6,134 bases of DNA. Origin: Lachnospiraceae bacterium (lineage in GTDB: Bacteria; Bacillota; Clostridia; Lachnospirales; Lachnospiraceae). Positions 1 through 6,129 of this stretch are shown here, piece after piece. Position 1 is the first letter of the stretch, and every line of letters starts with the position of its first letter. The stretch is from contig DNJW01000006.1 of the NCBI GenBank assembly GCA_003488965.1, forward strand, positions 1-6,134, in the 5' to 3' direction. The notes under the pieces were generated by a model that made no database searches, was not told the origin of the DNA, and was given only the letters and a program-made list of their open reading frames with translations. The position numbers were made by a program, and so were the translations under genes.

Positions 1-4
1 TCCT

Positions 5-1774
5 TCAAGGTAAAATATATTTTTCCCTATACCGCTTTACTTCTTCCCCGAATTCCTGATTATCCGTCTCTTTCAGCAAATCCAGATATTCGTGGGTACC
101 GAATTCATCCTCTGTAATTTCCAGCAGACTGACCGCAATATTGGAGCAATGGTCCGCTACTCTTTCGTAATTAGTCGTAATATCCGAAAGAATAAATCCC
201 ATTTCAATGGTACACTTGCCCTTTCTCAGCCGCTTGATATGCCTTTTTTTCATTTCCGCATTTAAAGAATCCACCACTTCTTCCAAAGGCTCCACCTTCT
301 TCGCCAATGCCAGATTTTCTTCCCCGAATACCTGCCATGCAAGATTTACGATATCCTCCACCGCATTGGAAAAAATTTCCAGCTCCGCGAAAGCCTTGTT
401 GGAAAAACGAAGCCCCTTTTCCTCCAGTTCCGCAGCCGCCTCCTTAATATTCAAAGCATGGTCGGAAATTCTTTCAAAATCGCCGATATTATGCAGCAGA
501 AGGGAAAGCGTCCGGCTGTCCTTTGACGACAAATTCCTGCTGCTTAACCTTACCAGATAGGTACCCAGCTCATCTTCATATCCGTCCACCTTCTTTTCCA
601 GCATTTCTACTGTATCTGCCTTTTCCTTATCATACTTGGAAATCAGCGATATGGCAAGAAAAAGAGCATCCCTGGCGGCATCGGCCATATCCGCGGCAGC
701 CACGCGGCATTGTTCCAGCGCCAGTCCGGGCGTTGCGAGGAAACGGGTATCCAGTATCTGCAATGCCTCCGTCTGCCCGTTTTCCGCACCGGCACTCCGT
801 TCCTCTCTAATCGTCAGGCATGCCAGCCGTTCCAGCCAGGATGAAAAAGGAAGCAGAACGCAAACGGCAAAGACATTAAATATAGTGTGCACTGCCGCTA
901 TTCCTGCTGCATTTGCCCCGTCCCCCATAAATCCAAAACCAACCGCCGCATTCACCGTATAAAAAAAGAACATAAAAAGCACCGTACCTATGAGATTGAA
1001 ATAAAGATGTATCAAGGCAGCACGCTTTGCATTTTTACTCGCCCCGATGCCGGAAAGCATAGCCGTCACGCAAGTACCGATATTCTGTCCCATAATAATC
1101 GGCACTGCCGCTCCGTATGATACCGCCCCCGTGGCACATAACGCCTGAAGAATTCCTACCGATGCCGACGACGACTGTATCACTGCCGTCAATATCGCCC
1201 CAGCCAGCACACCCAGCAGCGGGTTGGAAAAAGCGGTCAGTATTCCTGTAAATTCCGGTACATCCGCCAAGGGCTTTACCGCTCCCGACATGGTATCCAT
1301 ACCAAACATCAGCACCGCAAAACCGATAAATACCGTCCCCACATTTTTCAATTTTTCTTTTTTGGAAAACATTAAAAATGCTACTCCCACCGCCGCCAGC
1401 ACGGGAGAAAAGGAAGAAGGCTTTAAAAGACGCATTAAAAAACTGTCGCTTTCAATCCCCGAAAGGCTTAAAATCCAAGAAGTAACCGTAGTTCCGATAT
1501 TGGCTCCCATAATAATACCGACTACCTGCGACAGCTTCATAATCCCCGAATTCACGAAACCAACTACCATTACTGTTGTGGCCGAGGAAGACTGTATGAC
1601 CGCCGTTACGCCCGCTCCCAAAAGGACCGCCTTCCATTTGCTGTTTGTCAGCCTTTCCAAAAGCATTTCCAGTCTCCCGCCGGAAGCCTTCGAAAGCCCG
1701 CCTCCCATTACCTCCATTCCGTACAGAAAAAAAGCCAACCCGCCAATCATAGTAAGAATTCCGAAAAAGTCCAT
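5..1774 (-). CDS. Na+/phosphate cotransporter family protein with C-terminal PhoU-like domain
   Basis: This is a membrane protein of 589 residues that should move inorganic phosphate across the cytoplasmic membrane using the sodium gradient. The membrane half (about 1-315) holds the inverted repeat typical of the Na/Pi cotransporter (NptA/YjbB, PF02690) family. The first copy has QSSSATT at 61-67 followed by GANIGTT at 90-96; the second has QSSSAS at 200-205 followed by GQNIGTC at 229-235. The cytoplasmic half (about 355-560) is helical and carries two PhoU-type metal-binding signatures, FERISDH (433-439) and YERVADH (536-542). Length and domain order match the family's full-length form. ATG 1774 is preceded by AGGGGG at 1784-1779 with 4 nt spacing. 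The gene stands alone, divergent from the PRTase-like gene, and has phased TTTACA hexamers upstream. Transport direction and the role of the PhoU part are not shown by sequence; some homologues act in phosphate efflux. Family assignment is very secure. Confidence 0.95.
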   Translation of the reverse strand: MDFFGILTMIGGLAFFLYGMEVMGGGLSKASGGRLEMLLERLTNSKWKAVLLGAGVTAVIQSSSATTVMVVGFVNSGIMKLSQVVGIIMGANIGTTVTSWILSLSGIESDSFLMRLLKPSSFSPVLAAVGVAFLMFSKKEKLKNVGTVFIGFAVLMFGMDTMSGAVKPLADVPEFTGILTAFSNPLLGVLAGAILTAVIQSSSASVGILQALCATGAVSYGAAVPIIMGQNIGTCVTAMLSGIGASKNAKRAALIHLYFNLIGTVLFMFFFYTVNAAVGFGFMGDGANAAGIAAVHTIFNVFAVCVLLPFSSWLERLACLTIREERSAGAENGQTEALQILDTRFLATPGLALEQCRVAAADMADAARDALFLAISLISKYDKEKADTVEMLEKKVDGYEDELGTYLVRLSSRNLSSKDSRTLSLLLHNIGDFERISDHALNIKEAAAELEEKGLRFSNKAFAELEIFSNAVEDIVNLAWQVFGEENLALAKKVEPLEEVVDSLNAEMKKRHIKRLRKGKCTIEMGFILSDITTNYERVADHCSNIAVSLLEITEDEFGTHEYLDLLKETDNQEFGEEVKRYREKYILP

Positions 1775-1845
1775 ATTACCCCCTGTTCATAAATACCGCA
1801 ATTCATATGTTTTTAGTTTCTCATATTTTCAGTTTACGATACCTA

Positions 1846-1884
1846 TGTAAAATCAAAAATCTTTCTATGTAAAAAATGTGTAAA
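1846..1884 (-). promoter_or_regulatory. Candidate PhoP-box-like phased direct repeats upstream of the Na/Pi gene
   Basis: On the minus strand the hexamer TTTACA occurs at 1884-1879, 1873-1868 and 1851-1846. The starts are exactly 11 and 22 bp apart, so all lie on one helical face; the missing slot (1862-1857) reads AGATTT. Two of the copies share a 10-bp direct repeat (1843-1852 and 1865-1874). In Bacillus, PhoP boxes are TTAACA-like hexamers (TT-A/C/T-A-C/T-A) repeated with about 5-bp spacers, and TTTACA fits that pattern. A poor -10-like TATCGT lies at 1841-1836, just downstream, as expected for an activator-dependent promoter. Phosphate-starvation control is inferred from the repeats plus the phosphate transporter they precede. 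In AT-rich DNA a chance arrangement is possible. Confidence 0.45.
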
Positions 1885-1933
1885 ACTGAACAAGGGACAT
1901 AAACAACTTTTTACCGGCGCCAAAATATTTTTA

Positions 1934-1962
1934 TATAAGTTTTCCTTCACTTATGGTATAAT
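1934..1962 (+). promoter_or_regulatory. Extended -10 promoter for the PRTase-like gene
   Basis: A perfect -10 box TATAAT at 1957-1962 is preceded by TG at 1954-1955, giving the extended TGnTATAAT form. The hexamer at 17-bp spacing, TATAAG (1934-1939), is a poor -35, which an extended -10 can offset. Transcription should start near 1969, leaving a leader of about 30 nt that contains the strong SD AAAGGAGGG (1982-1990). Confidence 0.75.
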
Positions 1963-1997
1963 AAGAATATTCTAACTAGTCAAAGGAGGGTTTACAC

Positions 1998-2636
1998 ATG
2001 GAATCAAATATGCAGAAAATTCTTGCGAAGGCAGACCGGCGCATTCAGATGAAAGTATTTACCGGACATTTTGTTACTCCTCACTCTCATATCACACGCT
2101 ATCTCGATATGACCACCTTAAAAACAAGGGCTTCAGAAGCTTCCGCCGTCGCGGAAACTTTAGCTCAAAGATATAGCATGCAGACCATCGTAGATACTAT
2201 TGTCTGTCTTGACAACACCGAAGTAATCGGTGCATATCTGGCAAGCGAACTTACCAAAACCGGTATTGTATCCATGAATGCCCACCAGACCATATATGTC
2301 ATCAAACCGGAAATTATAAGCGGACAGATTGTATTCCGCGATAACTATAAACCTATGCTGGAAAAGAAAAATATATTTATCCTGATGGGTACCGCTTCTA
2401 CCGGGGAATCACTGGAAAACTGCTATCACAGTGTCCTTTACCACGGCGGAAAGGTAGCCGGCATCTCCGCCGTATTCAGCGCCATTACAAAAATGGACGG
2501 AATACCCATAGAATCTATTTTCTCCAGTCAGGATATTCCGAACTATGCCAGCCACAAGCCTAATGAATGCCCTCTGTGCAAGCAGGGCCAGCCTATCAAT
2601 GCGCTTGTAAATGGTTACGGATATTCGAAGCTGTAA
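1998..2636 (+). CDS. Phosphoribosyltransferase-fold protein, orotate PRTase-like, with degenerate PRPP motif
   Basis: This is a soluble protein of 212 residues that resembles type I phosphoribosyltransferases, especially the longer orotate PRTases (PyrE of the Thermus/archaeal kind). Supporting features are the helix-strand pattern, the PRPP-loop region at 126-138 (IFILMGTASTGES), and a C-terminal CPLCKQGQPI (191-200) like the CPLC-x-x-G-x-P segment of those enzymes. The usual PRPP signature has two acidic residues before the loop (VVVVDDVITTGGS); here they are M130 and G131, while the S/T-T-G-x-S loop (134-138) is kept. PRPP-dependent catalysis is therefore doubtful, and a ligand-sensing or altered role is possible. 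No pyrimidine genes are nearby. ATG 1998 has the SD AAAGGAGGG (1982-1990), about 8 nt from its core. The gene is monocistronic, with an extended -10 promoter upstream and a hairpin terminator downstream. The fold call is fairly secure; the function is not. Confidence 0.85.
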   Translation: MESNMQKILAKADRRIQMKVFTGHFVTPHSHITRYLDMTTLKTRASEASAVAETLAQRYSMQTIVDTIVCLDNTEVIGAYLASELTKTGIVSMNAHQTIYVIKPEIISGQIVFRDNYKPMLEKKNIFILMGTASTGESLENCYHSVLYHGGKVAGISAVFSAITKMDGIPIESIFSSQDIPNYASHKPNECPLCKQGQPINALVNGYGYSKL

Positions 2637-2700
2637 AAGTATAGAATAAAAAAAGTTGGCTTCCCACAACGCTGTGGCGTAATTTCCTATTATATAAGTA

Positions 2701-2732
2701 AACGGTATAGCCGCATGGCTATACCGTTCTTT
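2701..2732 (+). terminator. Hairpin terminator between convergent genes
   Basis: The perfect 12-bp inverted repeat AACGGTATAGCC (2701-2712) and GGCTATACCGTT (2717-2728) encloses the 4-nt loop GCAT. It is followed by CTTTATAT on the plus strand, a short imperfect U-tract. It lies 64 nt after the PRTase-like stop codon. Read on the minus strand, the stem is followed by TACTTATATAA, so it may also stop transcription from the Cys-rich gene, which ends at 2779. Confidence 0.8.
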
Positions 2733-2778
2733 ATATACAATACATATATACATTTATATCATTTCTGCATGGGAGCTT

Positions 2779-3132
2779 TTAGTGATGTCTGCGCCCATGA
2801 TGACCTCCGTGATGACCGCTGCTTCTGCTTGTATTGCTGCTCCGGGCTGCGTTCTTAGTATATGCCGCCAAATCGGCACAATGGTCACAGATTCCATCCT
2901 CATTTTCATCTATAAAGTAACTGCACACACCGTCCGTATTTCCACAGACTGCATTTCCATTCTCATCCGTACAACGGCTATTGTCACAAATACCATCCCC
3001 GTCTTCGTCAATAAAACAATAATTCGTGTCACAGTTCTGACCGCCGCAATGATATTGCCCGTGGGCAGATACCGGCAGGGACATCGAAAAAGCCGCCAGA
3101 CAAGCCAATCCAGCTATAATTGGTTTCTTCAT
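2779..3132 (-). CDS. Small secreted Cys/Asp-rich protein with calcium-loop-like repeats and His-rich tail
   Basis: I do not recognise a named family. The protein has 117 residues. A signal peptide is clear: KK at 2-3, a hydrophobic core at about 4-19, and VSA at 21-23 as a likely signal peptidase I site. The mature part has nine Cys (29, 34, 39, 49, 54, 63, 70, 82, 85). It also has two near copies of an acidic loop, FIDEDGDGICD (40-50) and FIDENEDGICD (73-83), with a weaker CTDENGNAVC (54-63) between them. D-x-D-x-D-G loops resemble EF-hand, dockerin or thrombospondin type 3 calcium sites. The tail (107-117) is HHGGHHGRRHH, suggesting transition-metal binding. ATG 3132 is chosen because AGGAGG (3147-3142) sits 9 nt upstream; an in-frame ATG at 3156 lies upstream of that SD and has none of its own. 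The gene has its own promoter. Metal binding outside the cell is inference. Confidence 0.8.
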   Translation of the reverse strand: MKKPIIAGLACLAAFSMSLPVSAHGQYHCGGQNCDTNYCFIDEDGDGICDNSRCTDENGNAVCGNTDGVCSYFIDENEDGICDHCADLAAYTKNAARSSNTSRSSGHHGGHHGRRHH

Positions 3133-3213
3133 AACATACAACCTCCTATTTTTCATCCTATAACATATTTATATATTCATCTGCCTGACATATATGCTGT
3201 CTTATTTGCCCAC

Positions 3214-3242
3214 ATTGTAACATATAATCTATTTATATTCAA
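3214..3242 (-). promoter_or_regulatory. SigA-type promoter for the Cys-rich secreted protein
   Basis: On the minus strand TTGAAT (3242-3237) and TACAAT (3219-3214) are separated by exactly 17 bp. They match the vegetative -35 in 4 of 6 bases and the -10 in 5 of 6. Transcription would start near 3207, giving a leader of about 75 nt before ATG 3132. The rest of the 159-nt gap between 3132 and 3292 holds no gene and no clear terminator for the PTS/HAD operon. It contains only an AT-only 6-bp inverted repeat (TCTTAA/TTAAGA) around 3248-3267, without a convincing U-tract. Confidence 0.7.
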
Positions 3243-3291
3243 TAGCCACTCTTAATATATTTCTTAAGAATCACAGGTTGTATATTTTTCC

Positions 3292-4113
3292 TCAAATAAT
3301 CTTATTTCCCGTTTCTATATTTAAATACTTATTTAATGCATATGCAATTCCTGCTTCGTTATTTGTTTTTGTCACAAAATCCGCTTTTCTTTTCAGTTCC
3401 TCTATAGCGTTTCCCATTGCAACTCCGGTGCCGGCCGCTTCCAGCATTGGCAAATCCAGTTCCTCGTCGCCGAAAGCAATCACCTCTTCCCTTCTGAACC
3501 CGTTTTTTTCGCAGATGATCCGAAGCGCATTTCCTTTATTCATTCCCTTAGGGAATATTTCAAGGTAATTGGGAGAGGAACATGCGCTGTCCGCATCCCG
3601 TCTTTGTTTTAGTATAGGATATATTTTTTGTATCAGACCGCTTTCCGCTCCAACCAGTACCTTATTCGGTCCGGTTCTTTCTCTTTCCCATTTCAGGGCA
3701 AGCTCGTCTATACTCACCGGTTCTGGCACATATTGTATCAGCTTTTCTTCATTTCGGACGAATTCATCTTTTTCTGTTACAAACCACTGCTTATTCCTGA
3801 ATATCCAAAGAGGCGTGCCAAAAGGCTTTATACTTTCGTATATTTCCCTCATAGTCTCCGGGGATAAGTATTTTGCATAAATACATTGTTCTTTTTCCAG
3901 AATATATGTGCCTGCATTGCATGCCATGATGCACTCGATTCCAAGCTGCCGGACGGCAAATTCCGTTGCCGCCGGCATTCTTCCTGTAATCAGGGCTATC
4001 TTTATCCCATAGGCGGCTGCCTTTTGAAGAGCTTCTATATCCTGTTTTTTTATCCTTTTATCATCCGCAAGCAGTGTTCCGTCCAAATCCACACAAATCA
4101 GCTTATATCTCAT
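3292..4113 (-). CDS. Cof-type HAD-IIB family hydrolase (probable sugar-phosphate phosphatase)
   Basis: This is a cytoplasmic HAD-superfamily phosphatase of 273 residues, the usual size for the Cof/YidA group. Such enzymes use an Asp nucleophile and Mg2+ to dephosphorylate small phosphorylated metabolites. Motif I is DLDGT (9-13, nucleophile D9, acid/base D11). Motif II is LITGR (41-45, T43). Motif III is in GMNKGNAL (190-197, K193), after the family-typical YLEIFPKG. Motif IV is FGDEELD (214-220, D216 and D220). Family members usually have N-D in motif IV; here the Asn position is L219. The cap domain lies between motifs II and III. ATG 4113 puts motif I at the expected distance and has GGTGA 5 nt upstream. 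In-frame ATGs at 4125 and 4164 would add residues without a better SD. The start overlaps the preceding gene by 11 nt, implying coupling. Its place at the end of a PTS operon suggests action on that sugar's phosphate, but this is inferred. Confidence 0.92.
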   Translation of the reverse strand: MRYKLICVDLDGTLLADDKRIKKQDIEALQKAAAYGIKIALITGRMPAATEFAVRQLGIECIMACNAGTYILEKEQCIYAKYLSPETMREIYESIKPFGTPLWIFRNKQWFVTEKDEFVRNEEKLIQYVPEPVSIDELALKWERERTGPNKVLVGAESGLIQKIYPILKQRRDADSACSSPNYLEIFPKGMNKGNALRIICEKNGFRREEVIAFGDEELDLPMLEAAGTGVAMGNAIEELKRKADFVTKTNNEAGIAYALNKYLNIETGNKII

Positions 4114-4408
4114 CACAGTCACCATTCCGCCGCTTCGAAACAGCCCAGAGCATCTTTTCCACATTTCTTCTTCCGTTTTTCAGCCCTAAATTAATCACGG
4201 CTGCAGCTATAATACCTGTAAGAGTAAGAAAAATGCCAGGAATGCCAAGAAAAAGGTTGGATGGAGTTACTGAAATACCTGCGTAGGCTACCGCCACGCC
4301 AATGGCAGAGACAAGCATAGCAAGTCTTTTCCATTCATTAATTTTTTTGAGGGCTTTTATCTGCATTTTTGCTTCTGCAATTAAACTGTCTTTTTCAAGC
4401 ACATTCAT
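4103..4408 (-). CDS. Small two-helix membrane protein of the PTS operon, function unknown
   Basis: I do not recognise this family. The protein has 101 residues. It begins with a charged, probably helical segment (1-27, many Lys and Glu). Two hydrophobic stretches follow at about 28-46 and 52-76, separated by a short turn with Pro (SVTPSN). The tail (77-101) is basic then acidic, so both ends probably face the cytoplasm. ATG 4408 is chosen because AGGAGG (4421-4416) lies 7 nt upstream; a longer in-frame start at 4477 would run back into the IID gene and lack this SD logic. It sits 22 nt after the IID stop and overlaps the HAD start by 11 nt, so it is embedded in the operon. A role as accessory or stabilising subunit of the permease is possible but unproven. 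No signal peptide, Cys motif or catalytic motif is seen. Confidence 0.8.
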   Translation of the reverse strand: MNVLEKDSLIAEAKMQIKALKKINEWKRLAMLVSAIGVAVAYAGISVTPSNLFLGIPGIFLTLTGIIAAAVINLGLKNGRRNVEKMLWAVSKRRNGDCDEI

Positions 4409-4430
4409 GGCATAACCTCCTAATATTCTA

Positions 4431-5261
4431 TTAATAAGCCAATCCCGGATTAAAGAATCCAACCAATACACCAACAAAGGCGACTGCTACTAAAATCAGC
4501 ATAACTTTAATGGGAGACATTTTCTTTTTCGCCATTAGGAACCAGCATACGATGATAAATACGGCAGTGAGCAGTCCTGGAAATACTTCATTCAGTTTAT
4601 CCTGAAGCACCAGATAAGGTTCCCCGGCATCATTTAACAGCTGTAAAGAAGTCTGTACGCTGACCCAGGTTGCCGCTACCGAACCTATTACAATGCCGCC
4701 CAAGGTGGAGACGGACTCTCTAAGCGCATCGCCTTGTGCCCCGATTAAGAAGTCTACCGCTTTTCCTCCCAAATGATATCCCTTAAAATATAAGAACTTC
4801 ATACCGAAATAAGCAAACAAGTTCCAGACTATGATATAGAAAACTGCTCCTAAAGGTGAACCCCCGGTAGACATGCCAAGCGCAATACCGAGCAGAATCG
4901 GAATAACCGTTCCTACAATCAAAGAATCGCCGATTCCTGCTACAGGACCCATAAGGCCTGCGCGGAGACTGTTAATCGTTTCATCGTCCACATCTTCACC
5001 ATTGGCTCTCGCTTCTTCCAGCCCCGCTGTCATACCTACGATTACCGTGCCAAGCTGGGGTTCTGTATTAAAAAAAGCCGTATAAGTGTTCATTGCTTTT
5101 GCTTTTTCATCTTCATCCTGATACAGTTCTTCTATTAAAGGCAGCATAGAACAAAGGTAACCAAAGGTCTGCATATGTTCCTGGGAAAAACAGGTCAGAT
5201 GGCCATAATACCAGTTATGAAAGGATTTTAACAGTGTTTTTTTCGAAAGCTTTTTCTCCAT
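4431..5261 (-). CDS. PTS mannose/fructose/sorbose-family transporter subunit IID
   Basis: This is the IID membrane subunit (276 residues, normal length) of a mannose-class phosphotransferase permease. With IIC it forms the channel through which a sugar enters while IIB phosphorylates it. Family marks are the N-terminal segment SFHNWYYGH (13-21) with an adjacent QEHMQTFGY, then FNTEP (64-68), a segment rich in Glu and Ala (LEEARANGED, 81-90), and the hallmark GPVAGIGDSL (105-114). Membrane segments follow at about 115-131, 138-156, 186-203 and 230-243, with a last helix at about 251-270. The more familiar form of the third mark is FNTHP; here the His is Glu (E67). ATG 5261 lies 2 nt after the IIC stop, and its SD lies within the end of the IIC coding region. 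Sequence does not tell which hexose or amino sugar is carried. Confidence 0.96.
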   Translation of the reverse strand: MEKKLSKKTLLKSFHNWYYGHLTCFSQEHMQTFGYLCSMLPLIEELYQDEDEKAKAMNTYTAFFNTEPQLGTVIVGMTAGLEEARANGEDVDDETINSLRAGLMGPVAGIGDSLIVGTVIPILLGIALGMSTGGSPLGAVFYIIVWNLFAYFGMKFLYFKGYHLGGKAVDFLIGAQGDALRESVSTLGGIVIGSVAATWVSVQTSLQLLNDAGEPYLVLQDKLNEVFPGLLTAVFIIVCWFLMAKKKMSPIKVMLILVAVAFVGVLVGFFNPGLAY

Positions 5262-5263
5262 AA

Positions 5264-6112
5264 TCAGATTTCCTCCTCCTCCTCTTCTTCTTCCGGTCCT
5301 CCGGCAAGTTCGGTCTTCCTTACAGAAAGCATTTTAATTCTGTAAATAATGATTGCAAACATTCCCGCTACTACCGTAGAGCATACCAGATTAATTCCCA
5401 TGGATGCAGCCAGTACAAAACCGAATAAAAAGGGAATAAAATCGGCCGCACTTTTTACAATCTGCTTTAATAAAATTGCAATACCTACACAAGGAAGCAG
5501 AGAACCTACTGTAAACAGCGTCTTCATTGCCAGACCGTCCATGGGGAGGGCTGTTTTGATTAATTCGACTACATTTGCTCCCAGCTTGCACATAATCATG
5601 GTCGGAATCAAAGAGCATGCTATATGGGAAATCCAAGGCAGCCCCATATCCACCAGATACAGTTTCTTATAATCTCTATTTTCTACCGCTTTCCATCCGA
5701 TATGCTGCCATACCAGGTTAATTGTTGCTGTTCCGTAAAACAATACGGTTCCCAGCGTGCCTACCATTGTCCCGAAGGAAGTCGCCAGCGCAGCACCTTC
5801 TGACGAATCCGCTTCCAGCCCATAGCTTTTTAATGCAACCATTGCCAGCGGAATTCCTATGTAGCTGACCGCACGCACATCGGCGGAAACCGTTCCGCCC
5901 GGCGTAACCAATGCAATATACACTACCTGCATCGCACATCCAACCAAAATTCCTGTGGGAATATCACCCAAAACAATACCGCATACCAGCCCGCCGATCA
6001 GCGGTCTTCCTAAAGTATAATTACCTATGGAAGTACCGCCCAGACCAGGCATACTTGCCAAACATGCAAACAAACCTAAAATTATCGCTTGTATCCAACT
6101 GATTTCCATCAT
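5264..6112 (-). CDS. PTS mannose/fructose/sorbose-family transporter subunit IIC
   Basis: This is the IIC membrane subunit of the same mannose-class PTS, 282 residues from the chosen start. It shows the family's N-terminal hydrophobic helix (about 6-20), GRPLIGGLVCGIVLGD (35-50), the GILVGCAMQ segment (54-62) and a loop PGGTVSADV (71-79) that matches the conserved region just after it. Further hydrophobic segments lie at about 84-96, 109-128, 160-176, 198-215 and 228-258. The tail is unusual: after a Lys/Arg patch it ends in GGP, eight Glu and Ile (271-282). Three ATGs are close together: 6121 has only 1 nt after the SD AAAGGAG (6129-6123), 6112 has 10 nt and 6109 has 13 nt, so 6112 is preferred. 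The SD so close to the edge suggests another gene directly upstream, most likely IIB or IIA of the same system. Confidence 0.95.
   Translation of the reverse strand: MMEISWIQAIILGLFACLASMPGLGGTSIGNYTLGRPLIGGLVCGIVLGDIPTGILVGCAMQVVYIALVTPGGTVSADVRAVSYIGIPLAMVALKSYGLEADSSEGAALATSFGTMVGTLGTVLFYGTATINLVWQHIGWKAVENRDYKKLYLVDMGLPWISHIACSLIPTMIMCKLGANVVELIKTALPMDGLAMKTLFTVGSLLPCVGIAILLKQIVKSAADFIPFLFGFVLAASMGINLVCSTVVAGMFAIIIYRIKMLSVRKTELAGGPEEEEEEEEI
5270..5293 (-). promoter_or_regulatory. Ribosome binding site of the IID gene embedded in the IIC poly-Glu codons
   Basis: Eight consecutive Glu codons (GAA x3, GAG x4, GAA) at the IIC 3' end create repeated AGGAGG matches. The nearest (5277-5272) is 10 nt from the IID ATG at 5261. 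The IIC stop TGA (5266-5264) and the IID ATG are separated by TT only. Ribosomes finishing IIC can therefore re-initiate directly on IID, which would help keep the subunits in balance. Confidence 0.75.
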
Positions 6113-6122
6113 TATAACCATG

Positions 6123-6129
6123 CTCCTTT
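6123..6129 (-). promoter_or_regulatory. Ribosome binding site deciding the IIC start
   Basis: AAAGGAG on the minus strand is the only SD upstream of the three clustered in-frame ATGs (6121, 6112, 6109). Its distance of 10 nt to ATG 6112 favours that codon. Nothing more of the upstream region is visible. Confidence 0.6.

Noticed and set aside
1224..1850. Long open frame (208 codons) on the plus strand
   Set aside because: It lies almost wholly antisense to the Na/Pi transmembrane region, has no SD or known motif, and its low-complexity Ser/Pro/Ile make-up is what antisense of a membrane protein gives.
1904..1930. Possible operator around the palindrome GGCGCC near the PRTase-like promoter
   Set aside because: It is a single 6-bp palindrome with no flanking symmetry or second copy, so there is not enough to call a site.
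2648..2677. Second possible terminator on the minus strand (short CCACA/TGTGG and GTTG/CAAC pairings ahead of a T7 run)
   Set aside because: The stems are only 4-5 bp and the better of the two is 9 or more nt from the T-run; the nearby perfect 12-bp hairpin explains termination.
2409..2753. 114-codon open frame on the minus strand inside the PRTase-like gene
   Set aside because: It is antisense to a well-supported gene, runs through the terminator hairpin and has no SD or family features.
3100..3132. Lipoprotein signal (GLAC at residues 8-11 of the Cys-rich protein)
   Set aside because: The -3 residue is Gly, not Leu, and the hydrophobic region before Cys would be too short; VSA at 21-23 is a better signal peptidase I site.
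2782..3255. 157-codon open frame on the plus strand across the Cys-rich gene
   Set aside because: The minus-strand reading has a signal peptide, repeats, SD and promoter; the plus reading has none, and its ATG lies without an SD just past the convergent gap.
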